From Pyxidicoccus parkwaysis (GTDB lineage Bacteria > Myxococcota > Myxococcia > Myxococcales > Myxococcaceae): a stretch of DNA of 64,000 nt. A program made the position numbers and the translations under genes. Each line of letters starts with the position of its first letter. Within the stretch, counting starts at the first letter, position 1. The stretch is taken from positions 744,001 to 808,000 of the forward strand of contig NZ_CP071090.1 of assembly GCF_017301735.1 (NCBI RefSeq), in the 5' to 3' direction. Positions 32,120 through 40,759 of this stretch are shown here, piece after piece. Under the pieces are notes generated by a model that saw only the letters and a program-made list of their open reading frames with translations, searched no databases and was not told where the DNA came from.

Positions 32120-32610
32120 TCGGGGAGGGGACGCTCCTCGCAGTCGAGCGCGGTACCGTCCTCCCACGCGAGCATCAGCAGGTCCGCCGGCCCGTCGAGC
32201 GCGATGATGGGGTGGTGCCAGAGCCCGGGGCGGTAATTCACCCCCTGACCCGGCCCACACACGAAGGCGCGAAGCTGGGACAGGTCCGGCTCGCCGCGTG
32301 CGTCGTCCGGGCACACGACGACGAGGAAGCGCTGGCACGACAGCGCCACGAACATCTGCGACGAGCACGGGTGGCGCTCCAGCAGCTTCACCTCGAAGGG
32401 CAGCGTCTTCGCCACCGAGCGGAACACCGCGAGGTTGGGCTGTGCCTCGGGCCGGCTGCCTCCGAGCCGGGCCACCCTGTCATACCGGGTGGCGGTGCCC
32501 TGGTTGGCGCTGGAGCCTCCCGAGAGTCCCAGGCCGATGACGTCTCCGAAGGGGGCGAAGGCCTCGCGGGTGAGGGGTTGTGCTCGAAGTGGCACTCGCA
32601 TGTCTCGCAT
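32095..32610 (-). CDS. allA: Ureidoglycolate lyase
   Basis: 171 residues (168 if ATG 32601 is used). Splits ureidoglycolate to glyoxylate and urea in purine catabolism (family knowledge). Family features: N-terminal LTREAFAPFGDVIGL, the metal-cupin stretch LLERHPCSSQMFVAL, and GQGVNYRPGLWHHPIIALD near the C-terminus. The usual allantoin genes are not in the window, so it is either isolated or serves another pathway. Divergent from the M14 peptidase gene. Confidence 0.82.
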   Translation of the reverse strand: MRDMRVPLRAQPLTREAFAPFGDVIGLGLSGGSSANQGTATRYDRVARLGGSRPEAQPNLAVFRSVAKTLPFEVKLLERHPCSSQMFVALSCQRFLVVVCPDDARGEPDLSQLRAFVCGPGQGVNYRPGLWHHPIIALDGPADLLMLAWEDGTALDCEERPLPEPYLVTSD

Positions 32611-32658
32611 CTTGCCTCAACTGAGGGAGGCGGCTGTTAGCATCCGGGGCGCGAGGAC

Positions 32659-34059
32659 ATGGCGATGGGCTCCGTCAGACAGACCCCCCTGCTGTACTGC
32701 TCCCTGCTCCTGCTGTCCTCCCTCCTGCTGCTGGGCGCCGCTCCTCCCCAGAAACCCATGAGCTCAACTCCTCCTGTCCCGTCCCAGGCGGTTCCTCCCC
32801 CGAAGGTGCTCGCCGAGCGGTGGTCGGAAGTCCACTCGAAGGCCCTCCCCGTGGCGCCGCTGGTGCGGCACGGCGACGTGGAGAAGTACCTGAAGGACCT
32901 GCGTGAGCGAGCCCCGGACCTCTTCGGCCTGGAGGTGGTGGGGCACTCGGTGGAGGGGCGCGCGCTGTACCACGTGTCGCTGGGCACGGGCGCGCGGCAT
33001 GTCCTGCTCTGGTCGCAGATGCACGGCGACGAGCCCACCGCCACCACGGCGCTGCTCGACTTCTTCGAGTACGTCCGCACGCACCGGCAGGAGCCGTGGG
33101 TCGCCCGGATGCTCGGCGAGCTCACGCTCCACGCCGTGCCCCTGCTCAACCCCGACGGGGCGGAGCGCTTCCAGCGCCGCAACGCGCAGGGCATCGACAT
33201 CAATCGCGATGCACTCGCGCTCCAGACACCGGAGGCTCGGGCCCTCAAGGGACTGCGGGACAGGCTGAAGCCCTTCATCGGCTTCAACCTCCACAACCAG
33301 AGCTGGCGGCACGCGGTGGGGCGGACGGGGCGCCCGGCGTCCATCTCGGTGCTCGCGGCGGCGTTCGACGAGAAGCGCAGCGACAACCCGGGACGCCTGC
33401 TGGCGAAGAAGGTGTGCGGGGTGATTCGCGACGCGGTGGAGACGCTCGCGCCGGGGCAGGTGGGGCGCTACGACGATTCTTTCGAGACGCGTGCCTTCGG
33501 CGACAACATGACGCGCTGGGGGACGGCGACCGTGCTCATCGAGACGGGCGCGTGGACGTCGATGCCGCCGGACGAGCCGCTGGTGCAGCTCAACTTCGTC
33601 GCGCTGGCCACGGCATTGGACGCACTCGCTACGGGTAGGGCGGCCGAGGCGGACCTCGCGCGCTACGACTCCATTCCGGAGAACCTGAGCTCGGGGCTCG
33701 TGCAGGTGTTGTTGAAGGACGTGGGCCTGTTCGGCGCGGATGGGAAGCCATTCACCGCCGACGTGGGCATTGCCGTCACGCGCGAGGTGCACCGGAAGGA
33801 CGGCCAGCTCACCCTCGTCCATGTCGGCAAGGTGGAGGAGCTGGGCGACCTGCGCGTCCTCGGTGCCGTCGAGACAGTGGAAGGAAAGGGATTGTTCGCC
33901 GTGCCGCTGACGGGACACGCGGCGAAGGAGGGCGACACCCTTCGATTGGAGAAGCCCGGCAGGGATGTGATTGAGCTCAGGCAGTCCGGTGAGCTGATGC
34001 TCCTGAAGCCGCAGGGCGCGGCGTCCACATATCGCGTCGAGCGCATCCTCCGCTTCTGA
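32659..34059 (+). CDS. Secreted M14-family zinc carboxypeptidase
   Basis: 466 residues; signal peptide at the start (YCSLLLLSSLLLLGAAPP). The zinc site is LLWSQMHGDEPTAT (HxxE) with the third ligand in GFNLHNQSW; the catalytic Glu is in VLIETGAW. GIDINRDAL is the Arg-containing substrate-binding stretch. Members trim C-terminal residues from peptides or murein peptides. The last ~110 residues (VGIAVTREVHRKDGQLTL) form a separate beta-rich domain. ATG 32659 or 32665. A -35/-10 pair TTGCCT-N17-TGTTAG lies at 32612-32640. Confidence 0.88.
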   Translation: MAMGSVRQTPLLYCSLLLLSSLLLLGAAPPQKPMSSTPPVPSQAVPPPKVLAERWSEVHSKALPVAPLVRHGDVEKYLKDLRERAPDLFGLEVVGHSVEGRALYHVSLGTGARHVLLWSQMHGDEPTATTALLDFFEYVRTHRQEPWVARMLGELTLHAVPLLNPDGAERFQRRNAQGIDINRDALALQTPEARALKGLRDRLKPFIGFNLHNQSWRHAVGRTGRPASISVLAAAFDEKRSDNPGRLLAKKVCGVIRDAVETLAPGQVGRYDDSFETRAFGDNMTRWGTATVLIETGAWTSMPPDEPLVQLNFVALATALDALATGRAAEADLARYDSIPENLSSGLVQVLLKDVGLFGADGKPFTADVGIAVTREVHRKDGQLTLVHVGKVEELGDLRVLGAVETVEGKGLFAVPLTGHAAKEGDTLRLEKPGRDVIELRQSGELMLLKPQGAASTYRVERILRF

Positions 34060-34113
34060 CGAGCAGGTCCTCCACGGACCAAAGCCGTCACACTGGAAGA
34101 TGCACAAATGGCG

Positions 34114-34135
34114 GGTGGTCACTCCGGTGACCACC
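34114..34135 (+). terminator. Terminator after the M14 peptidase gene
   Basis: GGTGGTCAC, loop TCCG, GTGACCACC: a perfect 9-bp stem with a stable tetraloop, 55 bases after the M14 stop. The remaining ~215 bases up to the S1 protease start show no gene; they presumably hold its promoter. Confidence 0.7.
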
Positions 34136-34350
34136 TGGTCTCTCCAGTTGCCACCCGTGGACTGCGTGAGGCCATGGCGTTGCGGCCTCGCTTCCCTCTG
34201 AGCGCCATGCTTCACACGGCCCGCTTGGGGACTGGCACGTCCCCTGCTCAGGGAATTCAGGGAACGCCAGGACACACCCTCGATGCCCACGAGCAGGGGC
34301 CCCCCTCACCCTGGCGTCTGCCTTTGCTCTGGGCGCATCCCCCCATACTC

Positions 34351-35880
34351 ATGACCCGAAAGTTCGATTGGCTCTCCTCCGTCACGGCGATGTTCGCCGG
34401 ACTGGCCGCGGTGGCTGGCATCCCGGCGTCCGCCGAGGCCGCGCAGGACGTGTCGCCGGAAATCGTCTCCGCGATGCAGCGTGATTTAGGCCTCACCGAG
34501 GCGCAGGTTCACCGCCGGCTCGCCTTCGAGGCGAAAGCTCCGCAGCTCGAGAAGGGCCTGCGCCAACAACTCGGCGCGAAGTTCGGCGGCGCGTGGCTCG
34601 ACAAGGATGGTGGCCAGCTCATCGTCGGTGTCACCGATGAGGCCAGCGCCGCGAAGGTACGTCAGGCCGGTGCGCTGCCTCAGCGCGTGGCGCGCAGTCA
34701 GGCGCAGCTGGAGCGCGTGAAGGCGGACCTGGACGCCAACGTGAAGGCGCTCTCTCCGGCCATCCACTCCTGGTACGTCGACCTGCCCACCAACACCGTC
34801 GTCGTCTTCGCGGACCCGTCCAGCCAGACGAAGCTGCGCGCGGATGCCTTCATCGCGAGCAGCAGCGGCGCGACGGACGGCTCCATCCGCGTGGTGCCCT
34901 CCACACAGGCGCCGCAGCTCGCCTATGACGTTCGCGGTGGAGACCCGTACTACTTCAGCAACTACCGCTGCTCGATTGGCTTCTCGGTGAATGGCGGCTT
35001 CGTCACCGCGGGCCACTGTGGCGGCGCGGGCACGCCCACCACGGGCTACAACGGCGTGGCGCTGGGCACCATCCAGGCGTCCGTCTTCCCGGGCAATGAC
35101 TTCGGCTGGGTGGCGACCAATGGCTCGTGGACGACGCAGCCGTGGGTCTACAACTACAACGGCGGCAACGTGATTGTGTCGGGCTCGCAGGAGGCGCCGC
35201 TGGGCGCGTCCATCTGCCGCTCCGGCTACACCACCGGCTGGCGCTGCGGCACGCTCGACGCGAAGAACGTCACGGTGAACTACTCCAACGGCCCCGTGTA
35301 CGGCCTGAGCCGCAGCAGCGCGTGCGCGGACGGCGGTGACTCGGGTGGCTCGTTCATCTCCGGCAACCAGGCGCAGGGCGTGACGTCCGGCGTGGCGGGG
35401 ACGTGCTCCAACGGCAACCCTCCGCAGACCTTCTTCCAGCCCATCAACCCCATCCTCAGCACCTACGGCCTCACGCTGCGCACCAACGGCGGCGGCGGCA
35501 GCGGCGCGTCCTTCGTCTCGCGCTGGAATGGCAAGTGCATCGACGTGCCCAACTCCAACTTCTCCGACGGTGTGCCGCTCCAGATGTGGGACTGCAATGG
35601 CACCAACGCGCAGAAGTGGACCTGGGTGAACGGCACGCTCCAGGCGGGCGGCAAGTGCATGGACGTGGCGTGGGCCTCGACGGCGAGCGGCACGGCCATC
35701 CAGCTGGCCAACTGCAACGGCAACGCGGCCCAGCAGTTCGTGCTGAGCGGCGCGGGTGACCTCGTCAGCGTGCTCGCCAACAAGTGCGTGGACATCAAGG
35801 ACTGGAACTCGGCGAGCGGCGCGCGGCTGATTATCTGGGACTGCGCTGGCACCGCGAACCAGAAGTGGGACTACCGCTGA
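34351..35880 (+). CDS. Secreted S1 (alpha-lytic-type) serine protease with ricin-type lectin domain
   Basis: 509 residues from ATG 34351. Order: signal peptide (MFAGLAAVAGIPASAEA); pro-region of ~150 residues (DLGLTEAQVHRRLAFEAKAP) as in alpha-lytic protease; catalytic domain with His in GGFVTAGHCGGAG, Asp in GNDFGWVA and Ser in CADGGDSGGSF; short Gly linker; and a C-terminal RICIN beta-trefoil with repeated QxW-type units (NAQKWTWVNG, AAQQFVLSG, ANQKWDYR). Predicted to be exported, self-processed and bound to carbohydrate, fitting lysis of prey. Upstream frame to 34108 is shadow. Confidence 0.92.
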   Translation: MTRKFDWLSSVTAMFAGLAAVAGIPASAEAAQDVSPEIVSAMQRDLGLTEAQVHRRLAFEAKAPQLEKGLRQQLGAKFGGAWLDKDGGQLIVGVTDEASAAKVRQAGALPQRVARSQAQLERVKADLDANVKALSPAIHSWYVDLPTNTVVVFADPSSQTKLRADAFIASSSGATDGSIRVVPSTQAPQLAYDVRGGDPYYFSNYRCSIGFSVNGGFVTAGHCGGAGTPTTGYNGVALGTIQASVFPGNDFGWVATNGSWTTQPWVYNYNGGNVIVSGSQEAPLGASICRSGYTTGWRCGTLDAKNVTVNYSNGPVYGLSRSSACADGGDSGGSFISGNQAQGVTSGVAGTCSNGNPPQTFFQPINPILSTYGLTLRTNGGGGSGASFVSRWNGKCIDVPNSNFSDGVPLQMWDCNGTNAQKWTWVNGTLQAGGKCMDVAWASTASGTAIQLANCNGNAAQQFVLSGAGDLVSVLANKCVDIKDWNSASGARLIIWDCAGTANQKWDYR

Positions 35881-35928
35881 GCTGAGCACGTGAGCCACGT
35901 CCGGAAGGCGCGGGTGTGGCTCACCGCT

Positions 35929-36717
35929 TCAGAACACGCTGCGCACGAGGCCGCCGTCGATGCGCAGCGCGGAGCCGTTGATGGCGGAGGCGAGCGGGCT
36001 GCTCACGTACGTGACGAAGTCCGCCACCTCCTTCGGGTCGATGAGGCGCTCAATCAGCGAGGTGGGGCGGTTCTCCCGCATGAACCGCCGCTCCGCGTCC
36101 GCGAGCGGCACGCCGGGGAAGATGTCCTGCACGAGCTTCGCGACGCCCTCGGTGCGAGTCGAGCCCGGCATGATGGTGTTGACGGTGACGGCAGTGCCCT
36201 TCGTCAGCTCGGCGAGGCTGCGCGAGACGGAGAGCTGCATCGTCTTCGTCGCGCTGTAGTGGGCCATCTCCGGCGAGGGGCTGATGGCCGCCTCGCTGGC
36301 GATGAACAGCACGCGGCCCGTCTTCTTCGCCAGCATGCCCTTGAGGTAGTGCCGCGCGAGCCGCACCCCGCTCAGGATGTTGACCTCGAACAGGCGCTGC
36401 CACGCCTCGTCCGTCTCGTCGAAGAACGTCACCGCCTCGTAGATGCCGAGGTTGTTGACGAGGATGTCCACCTCGGGGAACTGGCGAATCGTCTCCGCGG
36501 TGCCCTCGGCGGTGCCGTTGTCGGAGGCGAGCTTCTCCAGCTTCGCTCCAGGCACGCGGGCGCGCACGTCCGCGATGGCCGCGTCCACGCTGGCCGGAGT
36601 GCGTCCGTTGAGGATGACCCGGGCACCCTCGCGGGCGAGTGAGGTGGCGATTTCCCGACCGATGCCACCCGTGGAGGCGGTGACGAGGGCGAGCTTGTTG
36701 GTGAGCTGGAGGTCCAT
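35929..36717 (-). CDS. SDR-family oxidoreductase
   Basis: 262 residues from ATG 36717 (GGGG upstream; a longer start adds 12 residues). Rossmann start LALVTASTGGIGREIA (first Gly of the TGxxxGIG replaced by Ala-Ser), VDILVNNLGIYE (NNxG), active site Ser in FIASEAA and YSATK. The C-terminus INGSALRIDGGLV is typical of the 3-oxoacyl-ACP-reductase-like group. NAD(P)-dependent; substrate unknown. It lies downstream of the HxlR regulator on the same strand (80-base gap). Confidence 0.88.
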   Translation of the reverse strand: MDLQLTNKLALVTASTGGIGREIATSLAREGARVILNGRTPASVDAAIADVRARVPGAKLEKLASDNGTAEGTAETIRQFPEVDILVNNLGIYEAVTFFDETDEAWQRLFEVNILSGVRLARHYLKGMLAKKTGRVLFIASEAAISPSPEMAHYSATKTMQLSVSRSLAELTKGTAVTVNTIMPGSTRTEGVAKLVQDIFPGVPLADAERRFMRENRPTSLIERLIDPKEVADFVTYVSSPLASAINGSALRIDGGLVRSVF

Positions 36718-36797
36718 GCCCCCATACGTGTCGCGGACGGAGCCCCGTGGCAACCCGGTCCGGGGAACAGCACCTGTGCCTTCGATTCAAAACTGAA

Positions 36798-37172
36798 TCA
36801 GCGTTTGTTTCGCTTGTCGTAGGCCTTCCGGGCGGCCTCTACCTGCTCGCGCCGGGACAGGGCCCAGTTCGCCATGGCGTTGAGGGGGACCATCACGTCG
36901 CGCCCCAGGTCCGTCAATTCGTAGTCCACGCGGGGAGGGATGGTGGGCGTGACGGTGCGCTTCACGTAGCCGTCGCGCTCCAGCCCGCGCAGGGTGGCCG
37001 TGAGCATCTTCTGCGACACGGTGCCGATTTCGCGCCGCAGCTCGCTGAACCGTTTGCTGCCGTCCTTGAGCAGCACGATGACGAGCACCGACCACTTGTC
37101 GCCGATGCGCGCGAGCACGTCGCCGACCGAGCGGCACACGTCGGAGGGGAGGTCCAGGTTACCGAGTTTCAT
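36798..37172 (-). CDS. HxlR-family transcriptional regulator
   Basis: 124 residues from ATG 37172. Winged-helix HxlR pattern: CRSVGDVLARIGDKWSVLVI, then FSELRREIGTVSQKMLTATL and RDGYVKRTVTPTIPPRVDYE. The single N-terminal Cys (SDVCRSV) is where many HxlR proteins sense electrophiles or oxidants. Divergent from an NAD-dependent epimerase-type gene, with a palindromic site in the shared promoter; that gene is its likely target, and the downstream SDR may be too. Confidence 0.9.
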   Translation of the reverse strand: MKLGNLDLPSDVCRSVGDVLARIGDKWSVLVIVLLKDGSKRFSELRREIGTVSQKMLTATLRGLERDGYVKRTVTPTIPPRVDYELTDLGRDVMVPLNAMANWALSRREQVEAARKAYDKRNKR

Positions 37173-37224
37173 CCAGGTGCCTTCTTGCGGAGAGAAGAGG
37201 TCGCCGATAGTCACCCACTCTCTT

Positions 37225-37235
37225 TTGGATACCAA
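37225..37235. promoter_or_regulatory. Candidate HxlR operator
   Basis: TTGG-ATA-CCAA is a perfect palindrome in the 85-base gap between the divergent HxlR and reductase genes, in the context CTCTCTTTTGGATACCAAGC. It lies 23 bases before ATG 37258. HxlR sites with similar GGTATCC cores are known; specific assignment is inference. Confidence 0.45.
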
Positions 37236-37257
37236 GCCCCGACAGGGCAGGTGAGCG

Positions 37258-38292
37258 ATGAACTCGACTGCGAATGGCAACGTGGTGCTGGTGACGGGTG
37301 GCTCCGGGTACGTGAGTGGCTGGGCCCTCGTGGCCCTGCTGAAGCAGGGCTACCGGGTCCGCACGACGGTGCGGAGCCTGGCCCGCGAGGCGGAGGTCCG
37401 CGCCGCCGTCGCGAGGCAGGTGGACCCCGGGGACCGGTTGTCCTTCTTCGCGGCAGACCTCCTGAAGGACGAGGGCTGGCAGCCGGCGGCGGATGGCGCG
37501 GACTTCATCGTGCACGTGGCCTCGCCCATGGGGGCGGGCGACTCGAAGGGCCAGGACCTCATCCGTCCGGCCCGCGAGGGCACGCTGCGGGTGCTGAGGG
37601 CCGGCGCGAAGGCGGGTGTGAAGCGCGTGGTGATGACGTCGTCGCTCGTCACCGCGCTGCCGCCCGCGAGCCAGGGACATGTGGCTCCGACGGATGAGAC
37701 GGTCTGGACGGACCTGACGGCGAAGGGCGTGAATCACTACACGCACTCGAAGACGCTGGCCGAGCAGGCCGCGTGGGATTTCGTGCGTCAGTCGGGCGGA
37801 GGCATGACGCTCGCGACGGTGTTGCCCGGCATCATCCTGGGGCCCGTCCTGGGAAGGGACATCTCCGCGTCGCTGGAGTTGGTGGCGCGGTTGCTGCGCG
37901 GAGAGGTGGCCCGCTTGCCGCGGCTCGGCTTCAGCGTGGTGGACGTGAGGGACCTCGTGGACCTGCACCTGCGCGCGATGGTGGCGCCGGAGGCCGCGGG
38001 CCAGCGCTTCGCCGGGACGAGCAACTCGCTGTGGATGGCCGACATGGCCCGCGTGCTGCGCGACCGGCTGGGGACCCGCGCGGCGAAGGTGCCGACGCGT
38101 CCGGCGCCGGACTTCCTGGTGCGCGTGGCGGCGCTGTTCAACCGGGAGTTGCGCCAGTTGACGGGGAGCCTCGGCCAGCGGCGCGAGTTCACCACCGCGA
38201 AGGCCGAGCGCCTCCTGGGCTGGCGCGCGCGTCCGGCGGAGGAGTCGCTCGTCGACTGCGCGGAGAGCCTGCTGCGCGAAGGGCTGGCGTGA
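37258..38292 (+). CDS. NAD(P)-dependent epimerase/dihydroflavonol-reductase-like protein
   Basis: 344 residues. N-terminal VVLVTGGSGYVSGWALVAL is the extended-SDR nucleotide motif, and NHYTHSKTLAE gives YxxxK with the Ser/Thr in VVMTSSLVT. RTTVRSLARE and IVHVASPMG are typical of the dihydroflavonol-4-reductase/aldehyde-reductase subgroup. Reduces a carbonyl using NADPH; substrate unknown. Divergent from HxlR, so it is probably induced by a reactive carbonyl or redox signal. Confidence 0.88.
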   Translation: MNSTANGNVVLVTGGSGYVSGWALVALLKQGYRVRTTVRSLAREAEVRAAVARQVDPGDRLSFFAADLLKDEGWQPAADGADFIVHVASPMGAGDSKGQDLIRPAREGTLRVLRAGAKAGVKRVVMTSSLVTALPPASQGHVAPTDETVWTDLTAKGVNHYTHSKTLAEQAAWDFVRQSGGGMTLATVLPGIILGPVLGRDISASLELVARLLRGEVARLPRLGFSVVDVRDLVDLHLRAMVAPEAAGQRFAGTSNSLWMADMARVLRDRLGTRAAKVPTRPAPDFLVRVAALFNRELRQLTGSLGQRREFTTAKAERLLGWRARPAEESLVDCAESLLREGLA

Positions 38293-38357
38293 AGCGGGCT
38301 GCCACGGTGCTTCCGTTCCATGACGGACACGGGCGTCTCCGTGGACTCCTGCGTCTG

Positions 38358-39308
38358 CTACCTGTGGCTCCGCTTCTGTCCATTACGCGTGGGCGCGGCA
38401 GCCTCGGCTTCCAGCGTCGGCGGTGGCTTGGAGCCCTGGGCGGTGTAGTTGCTCGCTTCGACGAGCAGCCACTCGCGGAACGCAGCGAGCCCCGCGTGGT
38501 CATCCGAGCGCTGCGGATACACGAGGTAGTGCGCGCGGTCCGTCTTGAGGCACTCGCTGAAGAGCGGCACCAGCAGGCCCGCCTGCACCAGCGGGCGAAT
38601 CAGCGTCAGCCGTCCCAGGGCGATACCGAGTCCCTCCACCGCGGCGCGGTTGAGCGTCTCCGTGTCATCGAAGTTGGCCACGAAGCGACGGGGTGGGGTG
38701 CCGCCATAGCGCTCGAACCAGGCGCCCCAGGAGATGGAGCCCAGCAGCGGGAAGCGCTCCAGCGTCTTCAGCGTGGGCCGTCCCATCCGCTGGATGAGCG
38801 CCGGGCTCGCCGTCGGGGTGACCCAGTCATCGAACAGGTGCACGGAGCGCAGTCCCGGCCACGGCCCCTGGCCGAAGCGCAGCCCCGCGTCGATGTCCAT
38901 CTCCTTCTCGAAGTCCACCACCTCCACGCTCGACTGGAGGTTGATTTCGAGCCGTGGATTCAAGGCGACGAAGCGCGGCAGGCGCGGCACCAGCCAGCTC
39001 GTCGCGAGCGAGGGCAGCACCGTGAGCGTCAGCACGTCATCGCGCCGCGCGCAGTACGGCTGCATCGCCCGCTCAATCGCGTCGAGGTTCTCAGCCACGC
39101 GCTCGAACAGGCGCCGGCCATCCGCTGTCAGTTCGACGCCGCGCGCGTTGCGCACGAAGAGGCGCTGGTCGAGCTGCTCCTCCAGGCCGCGAATCTGGTG
39201 GCTCAGCGCGCTGACCGTCAGGTGCAGCGCCTTCGCCGCGCGCGACAGGTTGCCGTGGCGCGCGGCCGTCACGAAGCCCTGGAGGGCGTACAGGGAAGGG
39301 CGGGGCAT
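38358..39308 (-). CDS. LysR-family transcriptional regulator
   Basis: 316 residues. N-terminal winged helix YALQGFVTAARHGNLSRAAK and LSHQIRGLEEQLDQRLFVRN; effector-binding half follows (LTVLPSLATSWLVPRLPRFV). GcvA-like subgroup by the LFDDWVTPTASPALI stretch. Divergent from a 66-codon gene, with a GCAAAA-N7-TTTTGC site 39-57 bases upstream of its own start. Confidence 0.9.
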   Translation of the reverse strand: MPRPSLYALQGFVTAARHGNLSRAAKALHLTVSALSHQIRGLEEQLDQRLFVRNARGVELTADGRRLFERVAENLDAIERAMQPYCARRDDVLTLTVLPSLATSWLVPRLPRFVALNPRLEINLQSSVEVVDFEKEMDIDAGLRFGQGPWPGLRSVHLFDDWVTPTASPALIQRMGRPTLKTLERFPLLGSISWGAWFERYGGTPPRRFVANFDDTETLNRAAVEGLGIALGRLTLIRPLVQAGLLVPLFSECLKTDRAHYLVYPQRSDDHAGLAAFREWLLVEASNYTAQGSKPPPTLEAEAAAPTRNGQKRSHR

Positions 39309-39346
39309 GTCGGGTCAGAACCTTGAAGGAAGTTCAACGTAGGGTT

Positions 39347-39365
39347 GCAAAATCATCGCTTTTGC
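39347..39365. promoter_or_regulatory. Candidate LysR operator
   Basis: GCAAAA-TCATCGC-TTTTGC is a perfect 6-bp dyad around a 7-bp spacer and contains the T-N11-A core of LysR sites. It lies in the 116-base gap between the divergent LysR gene and the 66-aa gene. Confidence 0.55.
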
Positions 39366-39424
39366 CCAGGGGAGCAAGTCCCTACCTTGAGCCACGTTCA
39401 ACAAAACAGGTGGGGAGACGCGAC

Positions 39425-39625
39425 ATGAGCATCTACAAGGGGCTGTTGATGTTGGAGGGTTACCTGACCCATGTCGAGCGCGTCGAGGACGCGCCGTGCA
39501 GCCGTGACGGCGGGGCGACGGAGTCCCGTCCGGTGGCGAGCAGGCGGCCGTCGCCGCTGCGCGCCGTGCCCGCACCGGAGCCCGTCGTCGAGGAGCCGGG
39601 CTGCGCGGCGGGTGGGTGCTGCTGA
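39425..39625 (+). CDS. 66-residue small protein with Cys/Gly-rich C-terminus, divergent from LysR
   Basis: Start ATG 39425, with GGGGAGA 6-12 bases upstream. MSIYKGLLMLEGYLTHVE is a short amphipathic start that I associate with small uncharacterised proteobacterial proteins. The middle is Arg/Pro-rich, and the end is EEPGCAAGGCC, with three of the four Cys. No known domain. It may be a metal-binding or redox peptide, or a modified peptide precursor. Reality is supported by the ribosome site, the shared LysR-type operator and its place in a divergent pair. Confidence 0.6.
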   Translation: MSIYKGLLMLEGYLTHVERVEDAPCSRDGGATESRPVASRRPSPLRAVPAPEPVVEEPGCAAGGCC

Positions 39626-39648
39626 GACGTGGATTCAACGCAGTGCCG

Positions 39649-40590
39649 TCAGGTGACGGCGAGGGATTCCCCGAGCTGCCGCAGCCGCCTCTGGTCTCTC
39701 CCGGGAGGTGCACCGAAGAGGCGGCTGTACTCGCGGCCGAACTGTGACGGGCTCTCGTAGCCCACGCGGAAGCCCGCCGTCGCCACGTCCACGTCACCGC
39801 TGAGGAGCAACCTGCGGGCCTCCTGGAGTCGGAGCCGCTTCTGGTACTGCAACGGGCTCATGGCGGTCACGGCCTTGAAGTGGTGGTGCAGTGAGGAGGT
39901 ACTCATGTGCACCTCGCGCGCGACGTCTTCGATTCGCAAGGGCTCCGCGAAGTGCTCCTTGAGCCAGCCGATGGCGCGGGCGATGCGCTGTGCCTGACTG
40001 TTGGCCGAGGCAATCTGCTTCAGCCGCCAGCCCTGCTCGCTCTTGAGAAGGCGGTAGACGATTTCGCGCGTGGCCAGCGTGGCCAGCGCGGGGATGTCCT
40101 CGGGCGCATCCAGCAGACTCACGAGGCGGAGCACCGCGTCCAGCAGCGACGCGGACGTGTCCCCGATGAACAGGCCTCGGGAGGGATTGCGCCGGGGCTC
40201 CTCGGGCAGCTTCGCGTGCAGCATCAGGTCGGCGATTTCGACGGGGTCCAGGTCCAGGCGGAAGCAGAGGTAGGGCGCCGCGGGCGTGGCGTGCGTCACC
40301 TGTCCCGTGACGGGCAGGTCCACGGACGCCACGAGGTGCTGCGGTGGCGCATACCGGTAGACCTCGTCGCCCAGAATCACCTTCTTGGCCCCCTGCGCGA
40401 CGACGCACAGCGCGGGCTGGTGCAAAGCAACCAGCGGCTCCCCGGGGCGCGAGGTCCGGATGAGCGCGACGCGGGGAATCGCAGTCTCGTGGATGCCGTC
40501 GCCCGGGGTGAGCCGCGCCATCGCTGACGCCAGCTCGCCCAGTCGCTCGGGGACTTCCAGGTGCTGTCTGGCTCTCACGCTCGTTCCCAT
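39649..40590 (-). CDS. AraC-family transcriptional regulator
   Basis: 313 residues. The N-terminal cupin-like AraC_N domain (LHQPALCVVAQGAKKVILGD, HLVASVDLPVTGQV) is followed by a C-terminal double helix-turn-helix (EPLRIEDVAREVHMSTSSLH, PLQYQKRLRLQEARRLLL, VGYESPSQFGREYSRLFG). Divergent from a short-chain dehydrogenase gene with tandem AraC-type sites between them, so that gene is the likely target. Confidence 0.92.
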   Translation of the reverse strand: MGTSVRARQHLEVPERLGELASAMARLTPGDGIHETAIPRVALIRTSRPGEPLVALHQPALCVVAQGAKKVILGDEVYRYAPPQHLVASVDLPVTGQVTHATPAAPYLCFRLDLDPVEIADLMLHAKLPEEPRRNPSRGLFIGDTSASLLDAVLRLVSLLDAPEDIPALATLATREIVYRLLKSEQGWRLKQIASANSQAQRIARAIGWLKEHFAEPLRIEDVAREVHMSTSSLHHHFKAVTAMSPLQYQKRLRLQEARRLLLSGDVDVATAGFRVGYESPSQFGREYSRLFGAPPGRDQRRLRQLGESLAVT

Positions 40591-40645
40591 GGAGTATCAG
40601 ACTACTGCCTCCCCATGGGCGATGTCCGGGTTCTGCACGGCCTTG

Positions 40646-40679
40646 CAGGAATAGGCTAGAGCCCGCCAGGAATGGTCTA
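40646..40679. promoter_or_regulatory. Tandem AraC-type operator, 21-bp spacing
   Basis: CAGGAATAGGCTA (40646-40658) and CAGGAATGGTCTA (40667-40679) match at 11 of 13 positions in direct orientation, 21 bp apart. Two direct half-sites on one DNA face are the usual binding mode of AraC proteins. They lie in the 169-base divergent promoter, about 80 bases before the SDR ATG. Confidence 0.7.
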
Positions 40680-40759
40680 CCGGGGGAGGCACCCCAATCT
40701 CTACATCTGCTCCCGTCACGGGGCGCTCACGCCCCGCTGCACTCGAGACGGGAGCACGC

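Noticed and set aside
32095-32610. A full allantoin/purine degradation cluster
   Set aside because: Only ureidoglycolate lyase is present; no allantoinase, allantoicase or permease in the window.
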